64,000 bases of DNA from Pseudomonas sp. GM41(2012) (lineage in GTDB: Bacteria; Pseudomonadota; Gammaproteobacteria; Pseudomonadales; Pseudomonadaceae): positions 1,054,001 through 1,118,000 of the forward strand of contig NZ_AKJN02000006.1 of NCBI RefSeq assembly GCF_000282315.2. Direction: 5' to 3'. Under the pieces are notes generated by a model. That model was not told the DNA's origin. It saw only the letters and a program-made list of their open reading frames with translations, and ran no database searches. How positions within the stretch are numbered: position 1 is the first letter of the stretch; each line of letters starts with the position of its first letter. Below are positions 53,422 through 63,174 of this stretch, one piece after another. The position numbers and the translations under genes were made by a program.

Positions 53422-56400
53422 AGTCCCTCCTCATTGTTCACCAGATTCGCGGTCGCCCCTGTCACCATGAACGGCGAACGCGGCGCTCGGGTGGGCAGCG
53501 GCTGAATGGATAACGGCAGCTTCGAGCCCTGTGTCATCAGCGACAGGCGAACAAACATCAGGGTCTGCTCAGCAGTGGCGGTCTGCGCCGTTACCGGCAA
53601 GCGCAACGTCAGCGGAAAATCGGTGTAATCCATATTCGGCTGGCGCTGCACCGACTGGTGCGAACGGATCAATCGCAGCAATGACCACGGACCGCTGTAC
53701 TCCCAACCGGCTTCAAGATCGCGCACGACCAGGCTTGGCTGCAACGGATCGTTGGCCGGGCGCTGGTAGCCGTTTCTGGCCCAACGCAAGGTCAGCCGGA
53801 CGGGTTGACCGACCATCCAGCGCAGGTTCGGCTGGGCCTCGCCGGGGTAGCTGATCTGTTGATTCCCGGCATCCAGCCCCCAGGCAATCACTTGATCGGC
53901 ACCGCGCTCCTCCTCTCGATCGGTGCGCCAGCGCACGTCCATTTCAACGCCGAGGATGCCGCTCTTGTCCCGCACAAACAGCGGGCTCAGCCAGGTACTG
54001 GCCTGCTTCAAACGGTTGAGAAAATCCTCAGCGGCCAGGCGCTCCGGCGTCTGACTGAGCTGCAATCCGGCCTGGGCCACGGGCAAACGCTTGTCGATCA
54101 GTTCGAGGAAATGCTGAACCCGCGCAGGGTCCGCGTCGGAAGCCTGAATACCATTGGCAAACGGAAAACGCTCAGCCAGGTACTGGTTGAAATAGTTGGC
54201 CAGGTCGTTCCACGCCACCGATGCCTGCCGCTGCTGCAGAAACTGACAACGTTGCATGGCGCTTTGCTGCAGTTCCAGGGCGCGCATGGCCAACGTCCCG
54301 CGCCCGCCGGACAGGCTGGCGGTTTGCAGGACCTGGCCGCAGGACGTGGCATCCATTTCGATGAAGTCGCGGCTCACCAACTGCTCGATCTGGGCGGGCG
54401 AACTGGCGGGGTTCTGGTCCTTGTACTTGAGCAGTTCATCGTTGAGTGCGCTGAATTGTGTCACCCGCTCGTAATCCAGCGCCGAGAGATTCTGCTGCTG
54501 GGTTTTCAACCACTCCAGCGCCGAGGTGCGCCGTTCGGTGATGCCCAGCATGGTATTGAATTGCTGCTTGAGACTCAGCTTCAAATCCTGCACGTCGCTG
54601 GCGCCATACAGTTGCAGACCGAGGTTTTTAGAGCCGTCCCACTGGCTGATTTCAGTGCGTTCGCTGAAGAGCGGCTGGGCGACGATTTCACCCAGGCCGT
54701 CGACCACCTGGTTCAGTGCGCGTCGGTTCAAGGCGCTTTGCAAACGCGTCGCCAGGTCGCTGCGGCGTAACTCGACAAAGGCTTTCTGCAAGGCCACCGC
54801 CTGAGGCGCCTGTACATTGAACACCCCGTAGGCAGGAGACTGGTCATTGTGCTCCTTGAGGCTCAACCACATGGCCTTGGCCGCCGCGCCTTCGGCGGCT
54901 TGCAACAATGCACCGCGATAATCCGGCGGGATACGCGGCAACTCTTCGGCGGCGTAACTCTTGTAACTGGCGAAATAGTTCAGCGCGCCGTTGAGGTCAT
55001 CGCCATCGACATTCTGGCCCTGCATGTCGCTGGCATCCGACTGATCCGCACGCAAGGCAATGGCCACGAAGTCGCGTTTGAACAGGGCCTGCACCGCGTT
55101 GTTCAACTGGCTGACATGTTCTTGTAACGTCAGTTGCCCGCTACCTTGTTGCACCAGCAAGTTGCCTCTGGCCCCTGCCTGAGCGATCCACTGATCGCGA
55201 AAACTCTGCTGCAACTTCGACGCTTGCTGATCCAGTTGTTGTTCGACCTGCGGACCGAGCAAGGTGCTCTGTCGCACCTTGTCCATCATCTCGCGATAGC
55301 CAGGTACCAGATCCTGGCCTTTGCCGCGGCTCCACGCCGAGTTGGTCAGGCCGATCAGCGCTTGCAGGTCGTCGATCAGCGCCCGCAGGTCCTCAAGCTC
55401 AGTCAGGGAATTGCCACTGCCGGCCTCCAGCCGCTCCAGGTGCAACTTGAGATAACCGGCCTGGCGTACGAAGTTATCCGCGAGAAAATACTGGTCAAGC
55501 CAGCGTTCCATGAGCCCGGAAAAGTTTTCCTCTATCGTCGAGCGCTCCATGGTCAGGTCCAGCGGTTTGAAGTCGCCGCTATCGGTATCGAGCAACACCC
55601 GGTTGTAAAAACCGGCATGGCGCAACGTGCCGACATTGAGGTTCAGGGACAACGCGTTGTTGCTCAACAATGCCAGGTCTTCAAGCGGAGCCTTGGGGTT
55701 GTTCAGCGCCTGATTGAACCATTGATTCTGTTGCTCAAGACGTACCGCGCGCGCCACCAGATCTTTGGCCTTGGCATAGTTCTGCCATTGGGCCGGGTCT
55801 TCGCTTTCGACGTTGCCACGTCGCTCCGTATTGCGGATGGCCTTGAGTTGCACCAGTTCCGCGTTCAGCAGGCTGTGCAACGGCTGCAACAAATGGCTCT
55901 GAGCGGTCAAGCGCAGTTGATTCTCCAGTTGCATGTCCAGGGACGAGAACCATGAGGTGGGAAACACCACGCGAGTAAAACTCCACTGCGGGGACTTCTC
56001 CAGAACTCGCCAGAAACCCTGGACGTTGCGCCGGGTCGACTCCAGTCGATGAGACTCATCCGTAACCGCCACGTAATTCTTCTGCGCGCCTTGCAGCAGG
56101 CGCGACAGTTCATGAGCCTCCTTGACCGAGTCCTGCCAGACCCACAGCATGCTCACGGCCCAGACCACACCGACCACCAGCGCCACCACACCGGTCAATC
56201 GCTGCCAACGCTGACGCAGGTGCAACAGCCGGGGCACAGCCTGGGCCACCCCCCGTTCGGCGACCACACGCCGTTGCCACAACTGCCGGGCAAACGCACT
56301 TTGCTGCAACCCGGTGTCGTAGGCCGAAAATCCGTTGAAAGCGTCCTGCGCAGGCTGGTTGGCGGTGAAATAAACCCCTCGAAAACGCGGCGCCTCACCT

Positions 56401-57236
56401 TGGGCATTGCCCTGAAAAACCGGTTCCAGCAAGGTTTGCAGGTTGCGCCTCAAGGCTTCAAGACGTTCCGGCAAACCAAATAGCTCGCCACTCAAATGGC
56501 CGGACAAGGCACCGATTTCGATGATTGACTCCGATAAGGCGCGGTTAACCTGGTCCAGTGCCTGATCACTCCATTGCGCTTGCCAGGTCGCATCGGGGCC
56601 ATGGGGCGAGGACCAGCCCAACACCTGCTCGCGGGTTTCGACCGGCAGTGCTGTGATCAACTCTTGAAAACCCGGCAGCTCTTCCATGCCGGTAATGACC
56701 ACGTACACCGGCAGGCTCAGGCCGAACCGTTGCAATAGATCGATGAACCGTCGGCGAGCTGCCAGGCCCAGGGTCGCGGCCTGTTCGGTATTGCCCAGGC
56801 GACTGACCGGCACGGTCCAGATCACCCCGTCCAGTGGCCGTCTGCTACGCAAGCGCAAGATCAACCCCAACAAGCGCCACCAGCCGCCCCGTTGCAGGTT
56901 CATGCCTTCATCCGGCAGAAACAGCGCCTGTGGCACCACCAATACCGCGCCTTCGGAGTCCGACCACCAGCGCCCGAACCAGGCCGGTTTGTCCGTCGGT
57001 TGCAGGTGCCACTGACTGCACAACTGCGTGCCCTGGGTTTCGTTGCCGAGCATCAGCAACCATGGAATCTGGTAACGGTCCTGAGCGCCCTGCTCCTGCT
57101 CCATGTGCCGCACCGAAGCATAAAAACTGCGGATCGCCGCTCCGCTCTGGGTGCGCAACCACCAGACCGCCACCCCGATAATGCTCAGCACCAATAACAC
57201 GGCGATGACCAGGCCGATAATCTCCAGGGTGCTCAT
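53418..57236 (-). CDS. tssM: Type VI secretion membrane protein TssM (IcmF)
   Basis: A 1272-residue inner-membrane protein of the TssJLM envelope complex. One N-terminal membrane segment (about 6-27) and a second near 350-370 (LTGVVALVVGVVWAVSMLWVW) are seen; most family members have two near the N-terminus. The cytoplasmic Walker A position reads GNETQGTQ (residues 64-71), so the P-loop is degenerate. The large periplasmic part ends with beta-rich sequence that contacts TssJ (FPLTLRLPVTAQTATAEQTLMFVRLSLMT). It overlaps tssL by 4 bp. Confidence 0.95.
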   Translation of the reverse strand: MSTLEIIGLVIAVLLVLSIIGVAVWWLRTQSGAAIRSFYASVRHMEQEQGAQDRYQIPWLLMLGNETQGTQLCSQWHLQPTDKPAWFGRWWSDSEGAVLVVPQALFLPDEGMNLQRGGWWRLLGLILRLRSRRPLDGVIWTVPVSRLGNTEQAATLGLAARRRFIDLLQRFGLSLPVYVVITGMEELPGFQELITALPVETREQVLGWSSPHGPDATWQAQWSDQALDQVNRALSESIIEIGALSGHLSGELFGLPERLEALRRNLQTLLEPVFQGNAQGEAPRFRGVYFTANQPAQDAFNGFSAYDTGLQQSAFARQLWQRRVVAERGVAQAVPRLLHLRQRWQRLTGVVALVVGVVWAVSMLWVWQDSVKEAHELSRLLQGAQKNYVAVTDESHRLESTRRNVQGFWRVLEKSPQWSFTRVVFPTSWFSSLDMQLENQLRLTAQSHLLQPLHSLLNAELVQLKAIRNTERRGNVESEDPAQWQNYAKAKDLVARAVRLEQQNQWFNQALNNPKAPLEDLALLSNNALSLNLNVGTLRHAGFYNRVLLDTDSGDFKPLDLTMERSTIEENFSGLMERWLDQYFLADNFVRQAGYLKLHLERLEAGSGNSLTELEDLRALIDDLQALIGLTNSAWSRGKGQDLVPGYREMMDKVRQSTLLGPQVEQQLDQQASKLQQSFRDQWIAQAGARGNLLVQQGSGQLTLQEHVSQLNNAVQALFKRDFVAIALRADQSDASDMQGQNVDGDDLNGALNYFASYKSYAAEELPRIPPDYRGALLQAAEGAAAKAMWLSLKEHNDQSPAYGVFNVQAPQAVALQKAFVELRRSDLATRLQSALNRRALNQVVDGLGEIVAQPLFSERTEISQWDGSKNLGLQLYGASDVQDLKLSLKQQFNTMLGITERRTSALEWLKTQQQNLSALDYERVTQFSALNDELLKYKDQNPASSPAQIEQLVSRDFIEMDATSCGQVLQTASLSGGRGTLAMRALELQQSAMQRCQFLQQRQASVAWNDLANYFNQYLAERFPFANGIQASDADPARVQHFLELIDKRLPVAQAGLQLSQTPERLAAEDFLNRLKQASTWLSPLFVRDKSGILGVEMDVRWRTDREEERGADQVIAWGLDAGNQQISYPGEAQPNLRWMVGQPVRLTLRWARNGYQRPANDPLQPSLVVRDLEAGWEYSGPWSLLRLIRSHQSVQRQPNMDYTDFPLTLRLPVTAQTATAEQTLMFVRLSLMTQGSKLPLSIQPLPTRAPRSPFMVTGATANLVNNEEGL

Positions 57237-58000
57237 GAGTCTTGCTCCGAGGTGGCAACCGAATCGGTCATCTGCAAAACCGGTTCGAGTTCCTGGCGAA
57301 TATCCCGCCAGAACAACTGGCCGAGTCCGGTCAGCAACAGGATCATGGCGAGAATCCCCAGGCCCAGGCGAAAGCCATCGGGCAACGACTGACGCACGGG
57401 CAACTGCACCGGCGGCACGGCCGAAGGTTGCGCGAGCCTGGCGCTGACATCGACATAATCCGCTTCGTGCTGCCAGGCAAAGGTGAACAGCGCCAAGCGT
57501 AATTTTTCATGTTGAGCCTGACTCTGCTCGCCCCGCAGCCGCCCCTCAAACCCTAATACCAGGCACTGCAAATAGACATTGGCGAGGTCGCGGGTGGTGG
57601 GAATCTGCTCGTCCAGCAACGTCTTGATGGCCAACGGCAGCCTCTCACCGGCCTGACGGCTGGCGTACATCCTCGACTCCAGGGGTTTTTCCTGCCAGGC
57701 GGACTGGCCCGGCCACGGGGTAAACAACAGGGTTTCATCGATCAGCGCGACAAAGGCATAGACCAGCGCCTTGACCTGTTCGGTCGCGGCGTCGCCGACC
57801 CGAGCGAACGCCGTTCGCCACAGCCGCTGGGAAATTTGCGTAGACAGTTCGACCACGGCCTCCACCAGCGCCTCGTCGTCATTGTCCTTGGGTAACTGGT
57901 TCCATTCCTCGGACCATTGCAGCCAGGCCTCGCGAAAGGCACTGCTCAGCGGTGCTTCGTGGAGGCTCCGTGTACCCGTCCCGGCATTTCCCTCAGACAT
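57233..58000 (-). CDS. tssL: Type VI secretion membrane protein TssL (DotU)
   Basis: A 255-residue protein. The cytoplasmic helical domain has LVYAFVALIDETLLFTPWPGQSAWQEKPLESRMYASRQAGERL and YLQCLVLGFEGRLRG, typical of DotU. A single membrane helix lies near the C-terminus (LGLGILAMILLLTGLGQLFW, about 210-229), with a short periplasmic end and no peptidoglycan-binding OmpA domain. It binds TssM and links the membrane complex to the TssK baseplate component. Confidence 0.94.
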   Translation of the reverse strand: MSEGNAGTGTRSLHEAPLSSAFREAWLQWSEEWNQLPKDNDDEALVEAVVELSTQISQRLWRTAFARVGDAATEQVKALVYAFVALIDETLLFTPWPGQSAWQEKPLESRMYASRQAGERLPLAIKTLLDEQIPTTRDLANVYLQCLVLGFEGRLRGEQSQAQHEKLRLALFTFAWQHEADYVDVSARLAQPSAVPPVQLPVRQSLPDGFRLGLGILAMILLLTGLGQLFWRDIRQELEPVLQMTDSVATSEQDS

Positions 58001-58018
58001 ATGACGCCCCTTCCTTGA

Positions 58019-59350
58019 TCAAGCACTTTCGCTCGCCTGGGTCACAAACAACACCACTTGCCATGGGCTGCTCGCCGGTTTTGAAGCCGGCGCGGCAATC
58101 AGCAACGGCAACTGCCCGTCGAACCATTGGCCTTCGGCCGTCACCACAAACAACCGCGTATCGTCGCCGACGCTGTAGGCCACTTGCTCGTTACGGCTCA
58201 TGGCCTGATGGGACAAACCGCTCATGCGCTGGCGGCTGAGCAACGGGATGTGCGGCTGCGACGCGATGATCGCGCCGCTCAGCCATTCGCTGGCGGCGTG
58301 CTCGCCCACACCGTTGGGCATGCGCAAACCGATGACCAGGCGCTGGCTTGGCTGATCGTCGGGCAGTTGAATCGAGAAGCTCTGTTCACTGCGCGAAAAC
58401 GGCAGGCTGCGATAGCCGGCGCGAATCAATTCGAGGGTTTTCTCCAGCCAGTCGAGGACCGCTTCATAGCCGCGTTGCAGCTCCAGAAAATCCAGCGGTG
58501 CAAACGGCGGCACACCGGCCAACGGGTCCAATGCAGACCAGGCGCCAGCCAGCCCGAGCAACAGGCCATACAGGGTTTGCGGGTTGGCTTGACGGCTGCT
58601 CAACGCGCCTTCGACTTCCGGCAGCCGGGCCCAGAGTGCGGTCAACTGGCGACGAATTTCCATCGCGTCGTCCTGATTGCCGGCCTGCTGCGCCTGACGC
58701 AAACGCCCGGCGAGGAACATGCATTTCTCCCGCGCCCGGGCACACAAACCGGCCACCCGACGGCCGATGACGGACTCCGGCAACAGGCTGGGGGTGGGTG
58801 GTGTGTAAGGCAACGGGATAAAGCCGCCGCCTTCCTTGCGGATTTTCAGCAGCGGCAGGCAGATGGAGTCGGCCTTGTTCAACTGCGTGCACAACCGCGG
58901 ATTCGGACGCCACACGGTGATCGATTCGGGGGACTCGCCGCTGGTTAAATCCGGCAACGCATCGCCGACCACTGATTGCAGTCGGCCCTTGAGCGGCAGC
59001 AACTGCCCGGCACGCCACAACGGGCTGACCGCCAGAAAAACCGTCACCGTGGCGTCGTCGGTGGCGTTGATGGTTTCGCTGACGTCGAGCTCCAGTGTCG
59101 GCCCCACACCGGCTTGCAGATTGACTGGCAAACCGTCGGGCATTGTCGCTTGCAGATGGAGCAACCGCACCAGCCCGGCACTGAGTGCGCCGGGGTCGAT
59201 TTCGACCCGACTCACGCCCCAGAACCATGGATTACACGCCTGGGCAAAATGCGCCACCAGCGCCTCGGCCCGTAGCCCTTGTAACTGAAAATGCTGGGGC
59301 AACAACTGCATGCCCTCGTGCCAGCAAACTGCGTCAGGTAACAGGCTCAT
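58019..59350 (-). CDS. tssK: Type VI secretion baseplate protein TssK
   Basis: A 443-residue cytoplasmic protein starting PDAVCWHEGMQLLPQHFQLQ, the TssK signature, with the shoulder (about 20-170), neck and C-terminal head domains expected for the family. It docks the baseplate on TssL and TssM. It lies 18 bp before tssL and about 56 bp after tssJ. Confidence 0.94.
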   Translation of the reverse strand: MSLLPDAVCWHEGMQLLPQHFQLQGLRAEALVAHFAQACNPWFWGVSRVEIDPGALSAGLVRLLHLQATMPDGLPVNLQAGVGPTLELDVSETINATDDATVTVFLAVSPLWRAGQLLPLKGRLQSVVGDALPDLTSGESPESITVWRPNPRLCTQLNKADSICLPLLKIRKEGGGFIPLPYTPPTPSLLPESVIGRRVAGLCARAREKCMFLAGRLRQAQQAGNQDDAMEIRRQLTALWARLPEVEGALSSRQANPQTLYGLLLGLAGAWSALDPLAGVPPFAPLDFLELQRGYEAVLDWLEKTLELIRAGYRSLPFSRSEQSFSIQLPDDQPSQRLVIGLRMPNGVGEHAASEWLSGAIIASQPHIPLLSRQRMSGLSHQAMSRNEQVAYSVGDDTRLFVVTAEGQWFDGQLPLLIAAPASKPASSPWQVVLFVTQASESA

Positions 59351-59406
59351 ACGATTCCTTTCGACGTCTAAGTGTCGCCGCGCACATGGGCGTTCTTGCG
59401 ATGTAT

Positions 59407-59856
59407 TCAGTTCGGGCTGTCGCCAACCAACGTCATCTCGCGACTGTCGAACTTGAGCCAGACATTGCTCTGGTCATCCAGCCGCAACCGGTGTGCTCCG
59501 GGAGTGTTATAGCTGGCGAAGACCAAAAGTCCAGCCGCCCGCTTGCCCCCCAGCGGGAAGGGTTGTTTATCGATGAATTGACCGGGGACCAGCTCAAGCC
59601 CCCAGACCGTCATCAGCTGCCGGTAGTCGCGTTGATACTGCTCACGCTCGGTAAACCACTGCCGCGCGGTGATGCCCGACAGTTGTTTGAGCAAATCCTT
59701 GTCGTTCACCGCAATAAAATCCACGGCAATCGGGGTGTCGTCGTTGGCCTTCGGAGCAACGTCGAGGGTCAGGTTGTCGAGGTCCACACGAGGTCCGAAT
59801 AACGAACAGCTGGTGAGGATCAGGAACAAGACCAAAGCAAAAAAACGTGCAGGCAA
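59407..59856 (-). CDS. tssJ: Type VI secretion outer-membrane lipoprotein TssJ
   Basis: A 149-residue lipoprotein. Signal peptide ARFFALVLFLILTSC ends in the lipobox with the cysteine at residue 17. The transthyretin-like sandwich follows (RVDLDNLTLDVAPKANDDTPIAVDFIAV...) and ends LLVFASYNTPGAHRLRLDDQSNVWLKFDS. It anchors TssM to the outer membrane. It is the first gene of the leftward operon, and diverges from tssB with a 225-bp spacer. Confidence 0.9.
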   Translation of the reverse strand: MPARFFALVLFLILTSCSLFGPRVDLDNLTLDVAPKANDDTPIAVDFIAVNDKDLLKQLSGITARQWFTEREQYQRDYRQLMTVWGLELVPGQFIDKQPFPLGGKRAAGLLVFASYNTPGAHRLRLDDQSNVWLKFDSREMTLVGDSPN

Positions 59857-60081
59857 AATGAATGTTCCTTTTCTCGAGACAGTCCAAAAATGTTTTCGCT
59901 TGCTTTTTTATAGACCTGTTCTAGCTTCTTGGGTAGTTCGGCCCACACGGCGAATGAGGAAGGTTTGTCAAAGGAACGACAGGTCCATCTGCCACCCTTT
60001 CTAACCTACGGTCCAGCAAGGGAAAGCGATGAACGGGCCTCCCGATGCATTGCGCCCGCTCATGCATCGGAGTCAGCCAAC

Positions 60082-60630
60082 ATGGCAGAAAGTACTCAGC
60101 ACAAGCTCGACAGGGTCCGCCCGCCCAGGGTGCAAATCACTTACGACGTCGAAATCGGCAACGCCATCGAGAAAAAAGAACTGCCGTTGGTCGTCGGCAT
60201 TCTCGCCGACCTTTCCGGCAAGCCCCTCGAGCCACTCGCGAAACTGAATGAACGGCGCTTCACCGAAATCGACCGCGACAACTTCAACGAAGTGCTCGCC
60301 TCGATCGCGCCCCGCGCCACCTTGCAGGTCACCAACACCCTCAGCGGCGACGACAGCAAGCTCAACATCGAGCTCAACTTCAAACACATCGACGACTTCG
60401 ACCCGGTCAAGGTGGTCGAGCAAGTGACCCCGTTGCGGCGCCTGTTCGAAGCCCGCCAGCGTCTGCGCGACCTGCTGACCAAGCTCGATGGCAACGATGA
60501 CCTGGACAAGCTGTTGCGCGATGTCATCGCCAATACCGAGGGCCTGCAAGAGATCAAGTCTGCGCGTCCGGAAACCGCTGCCGCTGCTCCCGCAGGCGAC
60601 ACCGAAGCCCCGGCAGAACCGCAAGCCTGA
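60082..60630 (+). CDS. tssB: Type VI secretion contractile sheath small subunit TssB
   Basis: A 182-residue VipA-type sheath protein, from the ATG at 60082 (MAESTQHKLDRVRPPRVQITYDVEIGNAIEKKELPLVVGILADLSG). The upstream in-frame extension is not conserved in character, and no strong ribosome-binding site is seen. The conserved core RRFTEIDRDNFNEVLASIAPR and the C-terminal helices that bind TssC are present. It is the first gene of the rightward operon. Confidence 0.93.
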   Translation: MAESTQHKLDRVRPPRVQITYDVEIGNAIEKKELPLVVGILADLSGKPLEPLAKLNERRFTEIDRDNFNEVLASIAPRATLQVTNTLSGDDSKLNIELNFKHIDDFDPVKVVEQVTPLRRLFEARQRLRDLLTKLDGNDDLDKLLRDVIANTEGLQEIKSARPETAAAAPAGDTEAPAEPQA

Positions 60631-60658
60631 TCACTCATTCACTTAGGGAGATGTCGCC

Positions 60659-62140
60659 ATGCCCGCTTCAGCCGCCGTCAAAACCAGTGAAAGCACCACG
60701 GAAAGTCTGTCCCTGCTGGACCGCATCATCGCCGAAGGCCGCATGGCCCATGACGACAGCCAACAGGATTACGCCCGCGACATGCTCGCGGAATTCGCCA
60801 CCCAGGTTCTCGACGAAGGCATGGCCATCGACAAGGACACCGTGGCGATGATCAACGACCGTATCAGCCAGATCGACGAGCTGATCAGCGCCCAGCTCAA
60901 CGAGGTGTTGCACCATCCAGACCTGCAAAAACTCGAGGCCTCCTGGCGTGGCCTGCACTTGCTGGTGCAGAACACCGAAACCAGTTCCCGGCTGAAGCTG
61001 CGCCTGCTCAACGTGACTCAGAAAGAGCTGCAAAACGATCTGGAAAAAGCCGTCGAGTTCGACCAGAGCGCACTGTTCAAAAAAATCTACGAAGAAGAAT
61101 ATGGCACCTTCGGTGGCCACCCGTTCAGCTTGCTGGTGGGTGATTACACCTTTGGCCGGCACCCGCAGGACATCGGCCTGCTGGAAAAACTGTCGAACGT
61201 CGCCGCTGCGGCCCATGCGCCGTTCATTGCTGCCGCCAGCCCGAGGTTGTTCGACATGAACAGCTTCACCGAGCTGGCCGTGCCACGCGATCTGTCGAAA
61301 GTCTTCGAGAGTCAGGAGCTGATCAAATGGCGCTCCTTCCGCGAAAGCGAAGATTCGCGCTACGTCTCGCTGGTGCTGCCGCATTTCCTGCTGCGCCTGC
61401 CTTACGGCCCGGAAACCTCGCCGGTGGAAGGCATCAATTACGTCGAAGACGTCAACGGCAGCGACCACGGCAAGTACCTGTGGGGTAACGCCGCCTGGGC
61501 CTTGTCGCAACGCATCACCGAGGCCTTCGCCAAGTACGGCTGGTGCGCGGCAATTCGCGGTGCCGAAGGCGGTGGCGCGGTCGAAGGCCTGCCGGCCCAT
61601 ACCTTCCGCACCAGTTCAGGCGACTTGTCACTCAAATGCCCGACCGAAGTGGCGATCACCGACCGCCGGGAAAAAGAGCTCAACGACCTCGGCTTCATCG
61701 CCCTGTGCCACAAGAAAAACAGCGACGTGGCGGTGTTCTTCGGTGGCCAGACCACCAACAAGTCCAAGCTTTACAACACCAACGAGGCCAACGCCAACGC
61801 ACGGATTTCGGCGATGTTGCCCTACGTGCTCGCCGCCTCGCGTTTCGCGCACTACTTGAAGGTGATCATGCGCGACAAGGTCGGCAGCTTCATGACCCGC
61901 GACAACGTGCAGACCTACCTCAACAACTGGATCGCCGACTACGTGCTGATCAACGACAACGCGCCGCAAGAGATCAAGGCGCAGTACCCGTTGCGTGAAG
62001 CCCGGGTAGATGTGACCGAGGTAGCCGGAAAACCGGGCGCCTACAAGGCCACCGTGTTCCTGCGGCCGCACTTCCAGCTCGAAGAGCTGACTGCGTCGAT
62101 CCGCCTGGTCGCCACCCTGCCGCCACCGGTAGCTGCCTGA
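60659..62140 (+). CDS. tssC: Type VI secretion contractile sheath large subunit TssC
   Basis: A 493-residue VipB-type sheath protein. Signatures are LDRIIAEGRMAHDDSQQDYARDMLAEFATQVL, QKLEASWRGLHLLVQNTETSSRLKLRLLNVTQKEL, and EEYGTFGGHPFSLLVGDYTFGRHPQDIGLLEKLSNVAAAAHAPFIAAASPRLF. The C-terminal is EELTASIRLVATLPPPVAA. With TssB it forms the contracting sheath. An AGGGAG site precedes the ATG. Confidence 0.96.
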   Translation: MPASAAVKTSESTTESLSLLDRIIAEGRMAHDDSQQDYARDMLAEFATQVLDEGMAIDKDTVAMINDRISQIDELISAQLNEVLHHPDLQKLEASWRGLHLLVQNTETSSRLKLRLLNVTQKELQNDLEKAVEFDQSALFKKIYEEEYGTFGGHPFSLLVGDYTFGRHPQDIGLLEKLSNVAAAAHAPFIAAASPRLFDMNSFTELAVPRDLSKVFESQELIKWRSFRESEDSRYVSLVLPHFLLRLPYGPETSPVEGINYVEDVNGSDHGKYLWGNAAWALSQRITEAFAKYGWCAAIRGAEGGGAVEGLPAHTFRTSSGDLSLKCPTEVAITDRREKELNDLGFIALCHKKNSDVAVFFGGQTTNKSKLYNTNEANANARISAMLPYVLAASRFAHYLKVIMRDKVGSFMTRDNVQTYLNNWIADYVLINDNAPQEIKAQYPLREARVDVTEVAGKPGAYKATVFLRPHFQLEELTASIRLVATLPPPVAA

Positions 62141-62149
62141 CCTGCCTCT

Positions 62150-62174
62150 CTCCCGCCGGCCAACCCGGCGGGAG
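62150..62174 (+). promoter_or_regulatory. Strong hairpin between tssC and hcp
   Basis: CTCCCGCCGG-CCAAC-CCGGCGGGAG is a perfect 10-bp GC stem in the 77-bp tssC-hcp gap, without a clear T-run. It could be a partial terminator or an mRNA-processing barrier that separates hcp levels from tssBC. Confidence 0.6.
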
Positions 62175-62217
62175 TTCTCCGTTTATCTAGCGCGATAATC
62201 TTCAGGAGTTTCATGCG

Positions 62218-62715
62218 ATGGATGCAATCATTCTCGACCTCGGCGGCGACATCAAAGGCGACAGTCTGCTCGAGGGCTACGCGGACAAAATCGAAGTCAT
62301 GTCCTACAGCCACAACGTGGCCATGCAGGTAACCAACGACGTCAGCAACTCGGAACGGACCTCCGGCAAGCCACACATCGGCGAGTTCACCCTGACCAAA
62401 TTCGTCGACAGCTCCACCCCATCCCTCAACGAGTATTGCTGCGCCGGCAAACCGATCCCGGAAGCCAAGATCACCATCGGCCGCAACGCCGCCGAAGGCA
62501 GTGGTCAGCTGATGCCGTTCATCATTTACACCCTGACTAATGTCGTGCTGTCGAACGTCAGTGTCAGCGGCGGGACGGGCGGCAAACCGGTGGAAACCAT
62601 TTCCCTGAACTTCACCAAGATCAAATGGGAACTCACTGCCCAGAAAGACGACGGTACCAAGGAAGGTACGGCCGCCTCGACCTGGGACATGGCTGCCAAC
62701 AAGCTCGTCAAGTAA
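62218..62715 (+). CDS. hcp: Type VI secretion tube protein Hcp
   Basis: A 165-residue Hcp1-family protein that stacks as hexameric rings to form the inner tube and is itself secreted. It starts MDAIILDLGGDIKGDSL, with SYSHNVAMQVTNDVSNSERTSGKPHIGEFTLTKFVDSSTPSL and the terminal KPVETISLNFTKIKWELTAQ. A CAGGAG site lies upstream. A hairpin precedes it. Confidence 0.95.
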   Translation: MDAIILDLGGDIKGDSLLEGYADKIEVMSYSHNVAMQVTNDVSNSERTSGKPHIGEFTLTKFVDSSTPSLNEYCCAGKPIPEAKITIGRNAAEGSGQLMPFIIYTLTNVVLSNVSVSGGTGGKPVETISLNFTKIKWELTAQKDDGTKEGTAASTWDMAANKLVK

Positions 62716-62730
62716 GCGGACGCGTCGGCC

Positions 62731-63174
62731 ATGGCAGGCACCGGCATGCTCCCACCGTTGTTCGAGCGACTCGCCTCAAGCGAGGTCGACACTGTGCAGG
62801 TGTTCGACCGCCAGGGGTTGCTCGATTCGGTCCGCACGGAGTTGCTGCGCTTGTTCAACACCCGGCGCGGCCGACGCCCGCAGACCTCCCCACCGAGCAT
62901 TCTCGACTACGGCATCGCTGACTGGACTGCATTGCAACAGCAGCGCAGCGATGACCGCCGTCAGTTGGCGCGGGAAGTGCGCGAGGCCATCAACCATTTC
63001 GAACCGCGCCTGCGCCTGGGCGAGGTTCAGGTCGATCCGGTCCCCGGTCATCCGCAGCAACTGTGCATTCGCCTGGTCGGTGAGTTGCGCAGTGGCCAGC
63101 AGCACTGGCCGGTGGCATTTGTCATCGAGAGGGCCAGCGATGGCCTTGAGGTGCGTCATGAGCGACTCGATTGA
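62731..63174 (+). CDS. tssE: Type VI secretion baseplate protein TssE
   Basis: A 147-residue gp25-like protein. It has SPPSILDYGIADW, EVREAINHFEPRLRLGEVQV (with the EPRL motif typical of gp25) and FVIERASDGLEVRHERLD. It forms part of the baseplate wedge. The start codon follows hcp by 15 bp. Its end overlaps the tssF start by 17 bp. Confidence 0.93.
   Translation: MAGTGMLPPLFERLASSEVDTVQVFDRQGLLDSVRTELLRLFNTRRGRRPQTSPPSILDYGIADWTALQQQRSDDRRQLAREVREAINHFEPRLRLGEVQVDPVPGHPQQLCIRLVGELRSGQQHWPVAFVIERASDGLEVRHERLD

Noticed and set aside
59857..60081. Sigma-54 promoter between tssJ and tssB
   Set aside because: No GG-N10-GC pair with acceptable flanks was found; the AT-rich stretch with TTGCTT near 59899 has no convincing -10 partner, so no promoter is called.
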